Shown: positions 9,193-18,550, counted from the stretch's first letter. The stretch is 64,000 nucleotides of DNA from Deltaproteobacteria bacterium (GCA_020633415.1 JACKDQ010000004.1:353975-417974), one strand, 5' to 3'. Translations and numbers: made by a program. Notes: generated by a model not told the origin, from the sequence alone.

Positions 9193-9380
9193 TGGACAAC
9201 TCCCACCTACGGCCACCACCGGGTGCGACAAGGAGCGCACTATAGGCGATCGGGCTCCGCGAGTGAAGCCACCGGCGAGAAAAGCTTGGGATTTTTCGGT
9301 TTTGGCTCCTGCGGTCTGACGGATTTGGCCCGCAGTCACTTGCCAGCGTCTGGCGCAGGAGCGGGCGTGCGCAGCCGCAG

Positions 9381-10532
9381 CTAGTGGTAGAGCCGCAAGA
9401 AGTTGCGCCCGGCGTCACGGAAGCCGATGTAAACGTTGGCGCTGCCGCGGCAGAAGCCTGGGGTACCCCAGACGTCGTAGCTCTTGGTGATGCCGCCGCC
9501 ACCGCTGCCGGTGCGGAATTTGATCTGATGCTTGATATTGTTGCCGCGCAAGGTCAGGAAGCCGCCGCTGATCAACGTGCGTGGCTTCCAAAAATCGCAA
9601 ACGCCGGTGGTCGTGCAGGTTCGCCACTCGAAACTGACCTTCCAGCCCATAGCGCGGTTTCTCACGCAGACGAAATACCCGCCGCCTCCAGCTGTACCGA
9701 CGTTCGTCGGGGTCGCCGAGACGTTGCTGCTGTAACCGCTCGCGACAAACGCCTCGGGGCCGCTTTGTCGGTAGAGTCGGATGAAGGTCGAGCTACCCGG
9801 CAGAAAGCCGAAAAAGGCATTGGCGTCGCCCTGGCAATCGGCTTTCGTGCCGTAGACCTTATAGGTCTTGATGATGCCGCTACCGTAGGTTCCGGTTTTG
9901 AAACGCACGTTGAAAACGAAATTGTCGCTGGTGATCCGCGTGCGCGCCCGACTGTTGAGCTTGTGGTTTTTCCAACTGGTGCAGTTGCTACCGACGCACG
10001 TTCGCCAGCTGTAAGCGACGTTCCAACCCGGCACGTCGTTGCGTAGGCAGATCTGATACTTGCTGCCAGTTCGATTGCTCGGTTCGCCGCCGGTGTTGCT
10101 AAACAGCCGGATGAACTCGCGCGAGCCCGGGCGAAAACCGATGTAGGCGTTTGCGCCACCGACGCAGCTGCCGCGCGTGCCGTAGACCGTGTAGGTCTTG
10201 AGGATGCCTGCGCCGCCGGTGCCGGTCTTGAAGCGAACCTCGAAGCGCGGCTTAAGGCTCTGCAGGGTAACGCTGGTGTTGTTGAACAGCGTGCGGTTGG
10301 CCCACAGCGTACAGGTGTTGCCCAGGCACGCTCGCCAGCGATAGGCGACGTTCCAGCCGGTATTGCTGTTGCGAATACAGACCTGGTACTGGCCAGCACT
10401 ACCGCCGGTGTTGTTGTCCTCCCAGTCGGCGCGGGCGGTCGTCGAAACGAAAAGCGACAATGGCCCGACAAACAGCGTCACCAACCAGAATGACCCTACG
10501 GATTTCTGATGACGTTTGATCGCGTTTTTCAC
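9381..10532 (-). CDS. Secreted protein of three tandem roughly 97-residue repeats, function unknown
   Basis: The 383-residue product starts at GTG with a signal peptide (residues 1-35, ending TTARA). Three repeats follow at about 49-145, 159-255 and 286-383. Each has C[IV]RN, GW.V[AS][YF].WR.C, then C...W, a KFRTG..G.GI.K.Y.V.GT segment, C.G.AN and an ending GF..G...F.RL[YF]. Four cysteines per repeat suggest two disulfides per module, giving a beta-rich exported protein. I do not recognise the family. It lies 188 bp upstream of coxG on the same strand, and the next gene upstream is divergent. Confidence 0.75.
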   Translation of the reverse strand: MKNAIKRHQKSVGSFWLVTLFVGPLSLFVSTTARADWEDNNTGGSAGQYQVCIRNSNTGWNVAYRWRACLGNTCTLWANRTLFNNTSVTLQSLKPRFEVRFKTGTGGAGILKTYTVYGTRGSCVGGANAYIGFRPGSREFIRLFSNTGGEPSNRTGSKYQICLRNDVPGWNVAYSWRTCVGSNCTSWKNHKLNSRARTRITSDNFVFNVRFKTGTYGSGIIKTYKVYGTKADCQGDANAFFGFLPGSSTFIRLYRQSGPEAFVASGYSSNVSATPTNVGTAGGGGYFVCVRNRAMGWKVSFEWRTCTTTGVCDFWKPRTLISGGFLTLRGNNIKHQIKFRTGSGGGGITKSYDVWGTPGFCRGSANVYIGFRDAGRNFLRLYH

Positions 10533-10701
10533 GGCTCGATAATATCAAAACCTCGACGGCCACAAAATGTAGTCAAGACTCCTCCACCTGCGGCGACGAC
10601 CGCCGCTGCAGACGGGCGCCCCTTTGGAGCCGCCGATTTGGGCCAGCGGCGCCTCTGCGGAAAAAAATCGCGGCGCTAGACGGTTTGGTCAAACTACGCA
10701 A

Positions 10702-10715
10702 CGATCAATTGATCG
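10702..10715. promoter_or_regulatory. Perfect 14-bp palindrome upstream of a lipoprotein gene
   Basis: The palindrome CGATCAATTGATCG ends 11 bp before the ATG at 10727. It could be an operator, but the GATC word is common throughout this window, so chance is a real alternative. Confidence 0.3.
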
Positions 10716-10726
10716 GACGACCGGCG

Positions 10727-11632
10727 ATGCGCAGACCAAACAACTACATCTATCTGACGGCGCTGGTGCTTGCTGCGCCGCTGAGCTGCCACCGGATTTT
10801 TCCGTATTCGGCTGAGTCGGCCGATGCCCAGCCGGCGGGCGATCAGCGGGTGCCCGGCGAGCAGATCTTGTTCGACGGCGAGCTCGACAGCCGAGCGATT
10901 GCCGACGCCGCGCCGGGCAAAGACGCCGGGCCAAGCAAAGACGCCGCGCCGGGCAAAGACGCCGCGCCAGCCGATGCGGCTATCGCCGACGGACAAACAC
11001 AAAGCGATCAAGGGGCGTGTCAGCCGCCGCCGATCATGCTGGTCTCAGCCAACACCTGCGGTGCGGGCCAGCTCGCCGCCGGCGTCGATGTGTCCTGCAA
11101 TCAGGGTTTCACCGGGCTTTGGGTGCCTCAACCGCCCTTCGAGGACCGCTGGAATATCGGTTGCGGCGGCAACACGACGCCCAATCGCGTGCACTGTGTG
11201 CCTGCGGCCAGTGGTGCCCGTTGGGTGCGCGCCCAGGGGAGCGGCGGCACGATCGCAGCGTCGGTCTGTCCCACCGGCGAGTGGATCCTCGGCGGCGCAT
11301 GCTCTTGTGACCTGACGACCGACCTGGTTGCCGGGTATGCCATCTACGGATTCGGAAACAATCATTGGAGTTGGCTATGCCGCTGCAGCGGCTCCAGTGG
11401 ATCACACTTCGCCGCCGCGTTGTGTTGGCCCACCGCCTGCGGCGCGAGCCAGTTCATTGGCGAAAGCGGCGGTCCCTCGGCCGACTGCCCGCCGACTGCG
11501 CCCAGGCTCGTCAGCGTTGGCTGCGCGACCAGTGGCGGGAAGATCACCGCGGTCCAACTCGACGTCGCCAATCAACGCGCGACCTGCCAAGGGTCGAACG
11601 TCATCGCGGTACAAGCACTCTGTCTGCCCTAG
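10727..11632 (+). CDS. Secreted Cys-rich lipoprotein-like protein with Lys/Asp/Ala-rich stalk
   Basis: This 301-residue exported protein has a signal sequence ending at APLSC (Cys21). The lipobox is imperfect, with proline at -3. A low-complexity stalk (about residues 65-95) of repeated PGKDA-type units follows, then a C-terminal Cys-rich domain with C...G.W..GG.C and CP...L..VGC patterns that seems internally repeated. A TTG start 14 codons earlier is possible, but the ATG gives a normal signal peptide. Codon use matches neighbours. Function unknown; probably surface-exposed. Confidence 0.7.
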   Translation: MRRPNNYIYLTALVLAAPLSCHRIFPYSAESADAQPAGDQRVPGEQILFDGELDSRAIADAAPGKDAGPSKDAAPGKDAAPADAAIADGQTQSDQGACQPPPIMLVSANTCGAGQLAAGVDVSCNQGFTGLWVPQPPFEDRWNIGCGGNTTPNRVHCVPAASGARWVRAQGSGGTIAASVCPTGEWILGGACSCDLTTDLVAGYAIYGFGNNHWSWLCRCSGSSGSHFAAALCWPTACGASQFIGESGGPSADCPPTAPRLVSVGCATSGGKITAVQLDVANQRATCQGSNVIAVQALCLP

Positions 11633-11691
11633 AGCTCGGTGCGTCCACCGCGCTGTGCAGCTCGGCGCTGCGCAACGCGGGTCAGCGCGAC

Positions 11692-13350
11692 TCAGTGCAT
11701 CTGATGCAGCGACTGATGCACGTTCCAGCAGTAGTCGCCGATCTTTTCCATGTTGGTCAGCATGTCGAGAAAGATCAGGCCTTGGCGCACGGGTACGTCG
11801 CCTTCCTGCATCCGTGCCGCGTGACGTTTGCGATTGATGTTTCGCATGTCGTTGATCTTGTGCTCGAGAATCCGCGCATCACCCATCACATGCTCGCCGT
11901 CGGGATCAAAGGCATGGGCGGTGATCTCCAGCATTTTGCTGACCTCGTTCATCATCTCACCCAGATCAGCCAAAGCGGCTTCGCGGAATTCGTAGCGCTT
12001 CTGCCAGCGGCGCTCGGCGAGTAACACCAGATTCATGCAGTGGTCGCCGATGCGCTCGATGTCGTTGGCCATCTCCAGAAAACGCGCCACATCGCGACCA
12101 ACGGCCATCGACGTTCCCGCCCGCGCCAGGTTGGTGCAGAACTCGACCAGCTCTTCTTCCATGTCGTCGGTTCGCTGTTCCTCACGCTTGATATGGTCGA
12201 CGAGTTTGCCGAGCTTCTGGTCGGGGTTAAGGATCACTTCTTTGAGCGCCTTGAACATCTCGTGGCAGACCAGCAGCATTTCGCGCAGCGCTGTGCGCGC
12301 GCTTACGCTCACCAGTTCGGGTGTGCGCATCAGCCCGGTTTGCAGAAACGCCAGGTGCGGCCCTTCGCTCTCGCTCTCCTTGAGCGGCACCAGCTTGGTC
12401 ACGAGGTTCATCAGCTGACGGAGCAGTCCGAGCAGCAACACCGTATTTGCCACGTTGAACAAGGTGTGAAACAGCGCGACCTGTGTTGTCGCTACCAATA
12501 CGTTGGCTGCTGGATCGCCGGAGATGAGCCGCTGGATCAGCGCGAGCACAAAGGACAACACCGGTAGCATCCAGATCACGCCGATGACGTTGAACAGCGT
12601 GTGAAAGTGAGCGACGCGCCGCGCGTTGCGATTGGCACCGATCGCGGCAAGCTGTGCGGTGATCGTCGTTCCAATGTTCTCGCCGAGGATCATCGCGGCG
12701 GCCAGATCGAGACCGATCCAGCCATTGGCGACCATCGTCAGCGTGATCGCCGACGATGCCGAGGAGGACTGCACGATAATCGTCAATATCGTGCCAACTG
12801 CAACGAACAGCAGCGTGGAACCGAAGCCGTAGCCGGTAAAGTCTTGCAGGAATGCCAGCGTCTCGGGTGACTCCTTGAGGTTGGGCACGCCCGCCTTGAG
12901 AAACGCCAAGCCCAAAAACAGCAAACCGAAACCGACCATGATCTCGGAAAGGTGACGGGTGCGGCGGCTATCGATCAGCGAGAGCGGAAAGCCGATGCCG
13001 ATCACCGGCAAGGCAAATTTGGAGATATGTACCTTGAAACCAAGCAGCGAGACGATCCACGCGGTGAGCGTTGTGCCGATGTTGGCGCCCATCACCATGC
13101 CGCCCGATTGCATTAGTGTCAGCAGCCCAGCATTGGCGAAGGAGACGACGAGTACAGTCGTCGCGCTCGACGATTGGACGGCGCAGGTAACGACGAAGCC
13201 ACTGAGCACCGCGGAGAAGCGATTCTGCGTCATCCCGGCTAGCACCGCGCGTAAGCGATCGCCCGAGGCCTTCTGCAAACCATCGCTCATCATCCGCAGG
13301 CCAACCAAGAAAACGCCGAGGCCGCCAAGGATCTGTAGCGCATTGGACAT
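11692..13350 (-). CDS. Na+/phosphate cotransporter with C-terminal PhoU-like domain
   Basis: The 552-residue membrane protein belongs to the NptA/YjbB (SLC34-like) family. It shows the paired inverted-repeat motifs QSSSATT (59-65) and QSSSASS (194-200), about eight to ten membrane segments up to about residue 325, and a helical PhoU-like domain in the last 200 residues. It moves phosphate with sodium across the inner membrane; bacterial versions can also export phosphate. The start is the ATG of MSNALQ, with AGGAGG eight bases upstream. Stand-alone, with no pst or pho genes nearby. Confidence 0.9.
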   Translation of the reverse strand: MSNALQILGGLGVFLVGLRMMSDGLQKASGDRLRAVLAGMTQNRFSAVLSGFVVTCAVQSSSATTVLVVSFANAGLLTLMQSGGMVMGANIGTTLTAWIVSLLGFKVHISKFALPVIGIGFPLSLIDSRRTRHLSEIMVGFGLLFLGLAFLKAGVPNLKESPETLAFLQDFTGYGFGSTLLFVAVGTILTIIVQSSSASSAITLTMVANGWIGLDLAAAMILGENIGTTITAQLAAIGANRNARRVAHFHTLFNVIGVIWMLPVLSFVLALIQRLISGDPAANVLVATTQVALFHTLFNVANTVLLLGLLRQLMNLVTKLVPLKESESEGPHLAFLQTGLMRTPELVSVSARTALREMLLVCHEMFKALKEVILNPDQKLGKLVDHIKREEQRTDDMEEELVEFCTNLARAGTSMAVGRDVARFLEMANDIERIGDHCMNLVLLAERRWQKRYEFREAALADLGEMMNEVSKMLEITAHAFDPDGEHVMGDARILEHKINDMRNINRKRHAARMQEGDVPVRQGLIFLDMLTNMEKIGDYCWNVHQSLHQMH

Positions 13351-13580
13351 CGCGGTAGCCTCCTGGAAATGCAAAAACCGGCGAGAGCATACCCTCGTCG
13401 GGCGCCGCACTCACGGGTTTCTTCTACACTGGCGCAGTCCACCTATTAGCGCGGAAATTTGCTGTCAGGGCGGCGGAGCGTCTCGAGGCACGGCGGCACG
13501 CCGGCGCTGCACAGCGCTGTTTGGCCGTAATTGCGGTATCGCTGTTTGCGCACGCTCGTCGACCGCGCGCCGGCGTCTCA

Positions 13581-14993
13581 CTAGCGCTCGGCTGCGTGCC
13601 AAGCGTCGTGGCCGCGTTCGCTGGCGCTGCCGGGGATCACGTTGTCGAGCACCATGCTGATCAGCGCGCCCACCGCCATGCCAGTGCTGCCGAGGGTGTT
13701 GAGCAGGTCGGCGGCCCACTGAGGCTCAAAGCGCAGCGGGTTTGTCGCGAAGTACTGTGGCAGCGATAGCCCCATGAAAAAGGCGAAGCCGAGGATAAAC
13801 AGATTGCGCGGCGAGTTGAGGTCGACGTACTGCAGGTTGGAGAGGCCGACGGCGGCGATGATGCCGAACATCGCGCAGTACATTCCGCCGACGATCGGCT
13901 GGGGGATCGTCGTAAACACCGCGCCGAACTTACCGACCGTGCCGAGCGCGATCATCAATAGCGCGCCAACTTGGACAACTCGCCGGCTGCCGACGCGGGT
14001 CAGCCCAATCGCGCCGATGTTTTCGCTGTACGAAGTGGTGCCGTTACCGGTGCCGAGCAGACCAGCGATCAGACAGCCGATGCCCTCGGTGCCGATGCCG
14101 CGGTTGATCGTTCGTCGCGTCGGTAGCGGTGCCCCCGACAGACGAGCGCAGGCGTAATAGTCACCGATCGACTCGACCATTGAGGCTAGGTAGCCGGCGA
14201 GCATCGCCGTGGTCGCCGCGACTGAGAACACAGGCATGCCCCATTGCAGCGGATAGGGCAGGCGAACCCACGGGGTCGCCTTGAGGTTGCTCAGGCTGGT
14301 ATAGGCCGGGTGATCGGCACCAAACACGCCCAGCGCGCTGAGCAGTGCGGCGACCAACCAGGCCCCGCCGATCGAGAGCACGATCGGAAACAGTTCGAAG
14401 GCCCGGTGCACACGCCGCAGCAGCTGCGAGCAGACGATAATCAGCGAGATCGTCAGCGCGCCGATGCCCCAGTGCTTACCGGCAACGGGCGCACCAACTT
14501 TGAACAGCGAGAGGCCGATCAGCGCGATCGTCGGAGCGATCGAGATCGGTCCGATCAGCCGCACCAAGCGACCAACCAAGCCGCTATAGCCCAGCAAGAT
14601 CTCCACCGCCGAGCCAGAAATCACCGCGCCCTGAACGTGGCGCATCCGCAGTTGCCAGGGTTGCTGCGCCAGGCTCGGCAGGCTGCAGATCGCGATCGCT
14701 GGGCTGAGAAAGGAGAACGTTCCGCCCTGGACGATCGGCAAGCGATTGCCAAGGCGACTGGTTTGCAGCAAGGTCGCAAGTCCGCTGGCGACGAAGATCG
14801 TGCCGATCAACAGCGCAATGCTTTGCGGTGCGTCGGCGATGCCCAGCGGCTTGGCGAGGATCAACGGGATCGCCACCGTCGAGCCGAACATCGTCAGATA
14901 GTGCTGGAGGCCGAGGCCCAACGTTTGGCCCCAGGGGGGCGTATCGTCGACGCCATAGATCAGCGCGTTCTTCGGGGAAGCGGACTCAGACAT
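13581..14993 (-). CDS. NCS2-family nucleobase (uracil/xanthine) permease
   Basis: This 470-residue inner-membrane symporter of the NCS2/nucleobase-ascorbate family has the N-terminal QH motif (GLGLQHYLTMF, about 27-37), many hydrophobic segments, and the signature region around TTSYSENIGAI (about 320). It imports uracil, xanthine or a similar base with protons or sodium; residue-level specificity is not clear. ATG start with GAGGAA. In E. coli, permeases of this family sit with xdhD/ygfM/ygfK purine genes. Here a YgfK-like gene is 7 kb away and a molybdenum hydroxylase 5 kb away, so a shared role is possible but not shown. Confidence 0.9.
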   Translation of the reverse strand: MSESASPKNALIYGVDDTPPWGQTLGLGLQHYLTMFGSTVAIPLILAKPLGIADAPQSIALLIGTIFVASGLATLLQTSRLGNRLPIVQGGTFSFLSPAIAICSLPSLAQQPWQLRMRHVQGAVISGSAVEILLGYSGLVGRLVRLIGPISIAPTIALIGLSLFKVGAPVAGKHWGIGALTISLIIVCSQLLRRVHRAFELFPIVLSIGGAWLVAALLSALGVFGADHPAYTSLSNLKATPWVRLPYPLQWGMPVFSVAATTAMLAGYLASMVESIGDYYACARLSGAPLPTRRTINRGIGTEGIGCLIAGLLGTGNGTTSYSENIGAIGLTRVGSRRVVQVGALLMIALGTVGKFGAVFTTIPQPIVGGMYCAMFGIIAAVGLSNLQYVDLNSPRNLFILGFAFFMGLSLPQYFATNPLRFEPQWAADLLNTLGSTGMAVGALISMVLDNVIPGSASERGHDAWHAAER

Positions 14994-15072
14994 TGGTTCC
15001 TCATATCAGCGACGAGGGGAGCCTGACAAGCGCGCTCGCGCGACGAACGTCGTCACGACTGGCTGGTGTAGC

Positions 15073-15522
15073 TCAGTCAGCTGAGATCGGTCCACGGATC
15101 GAACGGGCAAGCGGTCGGGCTCGTCGAATCGCGTTGAGAAAGCAGCCCGCGGGTGGCCCGTAATGGCCCGAATGGTTGTCCCAGCAGGTGATGCGGTCAC
15201 CCTGTTTACTCAAGCGGACCGTGCCCGCGTCGTTGACCTGCTTGTTGCCACCATCGGCTTTAATGTGTCCAGTGCCAGAACTGGCCACGCGCATTGTGCC
15301 CAGTTTCTCGTTGACCACGTAAACCATTCGCCCGCGTGCGGTGTAGCCCGCGCTGTAGCGGTAGGTCAGCTGGGTTGGATTGCTGGTGCTCGGCGAGGTG
15401 TAGAGCGCACCGCCCAGTGGTTGCGCTCCGGGTACATCAGCACCTGAGTGTAGCTGCGCTTGCACGCGCCATCGGCATCGGCCAGCGACCATGTCGCCGT
15501 AAAAGATAACCGTGGCGAGCAT
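15073..15522 (-). CDS. Orphan protein with an SGHY-type C-terminal motif, possibly a fragment
   Basis: This frame gives about 149 residues (ATG at 15522; a TTG six codons earlier is also possible). The second half reads GHIKADGGNKQV...GTVRL...GDRITCWDNHSGHYGPP. The pattern H...GG..V..AG.......I...D..SGHY.P recalls C-terminal domains of polymorphic-toxin or effector-like proteins, which are normally part of larger proteins. No signal peptide and no strong ribosome-binding site are visible, and the first 90 residues show nothing familiar. It may be a small intact gene or the remnant of a longer one. Confidence 0.45.
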   Translation of the reverse strand: MLATVIFYGDMVAGRCRWRVQAQLHSGADVPGAQPLGGALYTSPSTSNPTQLTYRYSAGYTARGRMVYVVNEKLGTMRVASSGTGHIKADGGNKQVNDAGTVRLSKQGDRITCWDNHSGHYGPPAGCFLNAIRRARPLARSIRGPISAD

Positions 15523-15770
15523 CCAGCCGCCGGGTAGCAATTTTTTAGATCGATGTGACTGATTTCAGCATGTTAGCTCGCCGTGGCGGATAGCTGCTGG
15601 CAGCCCGACCATCCGTCAACTGGCGATGCGGCCACGCCGTAGCGGCGGCCGAGGCGTTGGCCAAAATTCCGAGCGACCGCGAGTTTGACCCCTTGGTTAA
15701 TTTGTTGTGAAAGTCACCAAGCTGATCGTATAGAGCGATCGGGAAGGGCGATGCCAAACGCCCGTAACTG

Positions 15771-16856
15771 ATGTTGATGTCCAGCACCGATCCGTTGATG
15801 CCGCTCAGCCAGCTGCTGTCCTTGGCCCACCGCAATGCGGTGCAAGGCGACGATGCGCCCGAACGTCGCGCCCGCCGTTTGCGTCGCTTTGCGCGGGCGG
15901 TGGCGCCGCTGCCCGCCGATCTGCAAGACGTCCTCGTCGGTCGCGGATGGCTGGCGCTCTCAGCCTCGGCCAAGGGGCGTCCGACGGCTTTTCCGCTGCG
16001 CGTACCGAAGGTGCTGTTTACCAGTCGACGGAGCGGTGCGCGTCTGTTTGATACGCGCCTTGTCATCCAAGGCACGCCGCGTCGTGCCTTCGCGCTCGAC
16101 CACTTCGTCGCCGTCCCCCAAGCCGATGGCTCGTCGCTGTGGTGCGTGCGCGATCGCGGTGAAGGCGGCTCCGCTTTTGGTTTTGCCCCGCTGGCCGCGC
16201 AGTTTTCTGATTTGCTGGCTCTGAGCTTGACAGGTCTGCTCGATGCACTGCTGTTGCCGATCGGACTCAAGCAGCGCGATGCCCTTGAAGCGGTTGCCGG
16301 CCTCGAGCCCGCTTTGCTCGGCCTGGCCCAACGCGCCCTCGAGCGTCTCGAACTGCTGCTCGCCATCGACGCGCTGCTCGAGGCCGGTGATACCTTCGAC
16401 CCGCAAGTGGTCTTTCCCGCGCCCCAAGCCAAAGGGCGGATTCGCGCGACATTGCTCTGCCCCAGCGAGCTGGCGGAAACCGCTGGGCACAGTGCCTTCG
16501 CCGATCGCTACCTACACCCCGATGTGCCGTTCGCCTTCTACTCAAAACGCGGGGCGTTGGACCATGCCGTTGGCGCGATCCCCGACGACATGGACTACGA
16601 CCAAGCGCATATGGGCGCCGCCAAGCAGCTGGCGCAGACGATGATCAGCGCAGCCGCGTTGTCCGCTCCGTATATGTATTGGTTTCCGCTCGCCGACCGC
16701 AGCTTGGTCCACCGCGAGTTGGCCAAACACGATGTGATCGTCAGCGTGCGGGGCGGCGGGGGCAAGTCGATCGACCCCTACAGTTTGACCCACGGCTGTC
16801 TCGCGCTGCGCCGACGGGTTGCGCGGATTCGCGCGCGGCTCGCGGTTACGGCTTAG
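15771..16856 (+). CDS. Hypothetical protein, 361 residues
   Basis: The codon pattern (GC-rich third positions) supports coding on this strand. No family is recognised. The N-terminal part is Arg/Leu-rich; a central segment (about 180-205) may form a helix; the C-terminal third is the most distinctive (RYLHPDVPFAFYSKRG; DDMDYDQAHMGAAKQLAQ, then a hydrophobic stretch and SVRGGGGKSIDPYSLTHGC). No signal peptide or clear membrane segment. No convincing ribosome-binding site precedes ATG 15771 or ATG 15777, so the start is uncertain. It ends 13 bp from the convergent L,D-transpeptidase. Confidence 0.65.
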   Translation: MLMSSTDPLMPLSQLLSLAHRNAVQGDDAPERRARRLRRFARAVAPLPADLQDVLVGRGWLALSASAKGRPTAFPLRVPKVLFTSRRSGARLFDTRLVIQGTPRRAFALDHFVAVPQADGSSLWCVRDRGEGGSAFGFAPLAAQFSDLLALSLTGLLDALLLPIGLKQRDALEAVAGLEPALLGLAQRALERLELLLAIDALLEAGDTFDPQVVFPAPQAKGRIRATLLCPSELAETAGHSAFADRYLHPDVPFAFYSKRGALDHAVGAIPDDMDYDQAHMGAAKQLAQTMISAAALSAPYMYWFPLADRSLVHRELAKHDVIVSVRGGGGKSIDPYSLTHGCLALRRRVARIRARLAVTA

Positions 16857-16869
16857 TACCGTCGAGGTT

Positions 16870-17463
16870 TCAACGCTGCGGGTGGATCACGACCGGCGTT
16901 CCGACGCGCGTCGCCTGCCAGAGCAGCGTGGTCGCATCGTTATCGATCAGAATGCAGCCGTCGGTGAAGCCGACGTTGCGGTGCAGCTTGCCGATGCGCG
17001 AGACCTTTTGCCAGGCCCGCGCCAGCCAGGCTCTTTCGGCATTGACGCCGTGGATGCCGATCGCCCCACCGAGACGCGTGCCCCATGGTGGACAGCGGCC
17101 GCGTTGGTGGGCGCGGATGATCGCCTGATATTGACGTTTGCTGATCAGTCCAGCGGCGAGGCCGCGCTCAGCGTCTGCCGGTCGCGGATAGTCGAGTCCG
17201 AAAAAAAGGTAGTGCTTCTTGCTGCGATGGCGCTCGCAGATCCGATAAACGCCCTCCGGGGTTCGCTCGTCGCCCGAGCGTTGCTTGTGTCCTTTGGGGT
17301 GTAGGCCAAAGGTCGCGTCGATCGTGAGCCGCGGCCGGCCGTCGCAAGCCAGCAAGAGTTTTCCTTGGCTCTTGTTGATGTGAATTTGCGGTCGCTCGCA
17401 GGCAGCGCGGACCGATCCCGAGAGCAGCAGAGCTATCGCGCCGATCGTCAGTCGCCAGAGCAT
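16870..17463 (-). CDS. L,D-transpeptidase (YkuD family)
   Basis: This 197-residue exported enzyme makes or edits 3-3 peptidoglycan cross-links, or attaches proteins to peptidoglycan. It has a signal peptide (1-20, cleavage after SVRA), the conserved His138 in GIHG and the catalytic cysteine Cys170 in GFTDGCILI. The usual S.GC[IV]R is altered to TDGCIL, so the Arg after the catalytic Cys is absent; this resembles the ErfK/YafK side of the family. Extra cysteines (22, 40, 76, 124) could form periplasmic disulfides. Confidence 0.85.
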   Translation of the reverse strand: MLWRLTIGAIALLLSGSVRAACERPQIHINKSQGKLLLACDGRPRLTIDATFGLHPKGHKQRSGDERTPEGVYRICERHRSKKHYLFFGLDYPRPADAERGLAAGLISKRQYQAIIRAHQRGRCPPWGTRLGGAIGIHGVNAERAWLARAWQKVSRIGKLHRNVGFTDGCILIDNDATTLLWQATRVGTPVVIHPQR

Positions 17464-17521
17464 TGCCGATTATACGGCCAAGCGAAGCGTTTCTTTGCGC
17501 GGCTTCCCGCGGGCGGAAGCA

Positions 17522-18550
17522 TCAACCCGCGTCGCAGAGTACGCGGTTGCGTCCCTCGCGCTTGGCACGGTACAGCGCGCGATCGGCGCGCTGCAGCAGG
17601 TCACCGGCGTCCTTGTCGGTTGGCGAAATCTCCGCCAAGCCGCCCGATACCGTGACCGGGACGCGGGCGTGACCGATCTCCAACGGCTGCCGGCTCATGT
17701 CGGCGCGCAGACGCTCGGTGAGCGGTGCCGCGCCTTCGAGCGCTGTCGCCGGCAGCATCAGCACGAATTCATCGCCGCCATAGCGGACCAAACTGTCGAA
17801 ATCGCGCGTCAAGCGGCGCAGGCGGTGCGAGACTTCGCGCAGCACGCCATCGCCCACCGGATGACCGAAACGATCGTTGATCTCTTTGAAATTGTCGATG
17901 TCGACCATCGCTAGCGATAGCGGATGATCGTAGCGTCGCGCGCGCTCAAATTCCGTCGGGAAATTGCTGCTGAAGTGCTGGCGGTTGTAGGCGCCGGTTA
18001 GCGGGTCGGTCACCGCCAGATGAAACAGGCGCGCGTTCTCGACGTCCTTGGCGATTGCTGCGGCGAGATGGTTGAACAGTTCTTCGTCAGCTTCACCGAA
18101 ACGGTTGGGCTCGGCGGCTCCCGCGGCGATCACGCCCAAGACGCCACTACGACCGCGCATCGGCACGCAGCAGAGGCTGCGTTGCTCGTGTTGCTGCCAT
18201 GACACGGTCTTAAAGCGCGACTCTTGGCGCGTGTCGGCGATGCGTAGTGCCTTGCTCTGCGCCGCGACCCAACCGGCGACGCCCTCACCCAAACGGAACT
18301 CGCTGAGGTCTTGCTCTTGGCGCGAAAGGCCGTGACTCGCCTGACAGATCAGTCGGTGCCCGGTCTCGTCGAGCAGCATCACCGACGCTGAGTCTGCTGC
18401 CGATAGATCGCAGGTCGCGGTGACGATCCGCTGGAGCAGCAGGTTCAGCGGTTTGCCGCGGGTGATCTCCTGATTTAGCTCAAACAGCAACGACAACAGC
18501 GCCCGATCGCGCGTCGGATTTTCCTCGCGTTGGCTCGCTGTGACTGGCAT
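17522..18550 (-). CDS. Diguanylate cyclase with N-terminal GAF domain
   Basis: This 342-residue cytosolic signalling enzyme makes c-di-GMP from GTP. A GAF sensor domain covers about residues 20-175 (ASVMLLDETG; GEGVAGWVA; LCCVPM), and the GGDEF domain about 180-340. The active site is the canonical GGDEF (258-262). The product-inhibition I-site RxxD is intact as RDFD, exactly five residues before GGDEF. No membrane segment, so the GAF domain should sense an internal signal. A perfect 7+7 inverted repeat lies just upstream of the start (18566-18580). Confidence 0.95.
   Translation of the reverse strand: MPVTASQREENPTRDRALLSLLFELNQEITRGKPLNLLLQRIVTATCDLSAADSASVMLLDETGHRLICQASHGLSRQEQDLSEFRLGEGVAGWVAAQSKALRIADTRQESRFKTVSWQQHEQRSLCCVPMRGRSGVLGVIAAGAAEPNRFGEADEELFNHLAAAIAKDVENARLFHLAVTDPLTGAYNRQHFSSNFPTEFERARRYDHPLSLAMVDIDNFKEINDRFGHPVGDGVLREVSHRLRRLTRDFDSLVRYGGDEFVLMLPATALEGAAPLTERLRADMSRQPLEIGHARVPVTVSGGLAEISPTDKDAGDLLQRADRALYRAKREGRNRVLCDAG

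Noticed and set aside
15062..15135. tRNA gene
   Set aside because: TGTAGCTCAGTCAGCTGAG looks like a D-arm, but no matching acceptor stem, anticodon arm or GTTCGA T-loop follows, and the stretch overlaps a reading frame.
15545..16490. Minus-strand genes opposite the 361-residue protein
   Set aside because: These frames are Arg/Ser-rich and lack family features; third-position GC favours the plus-strand frame at 15771.
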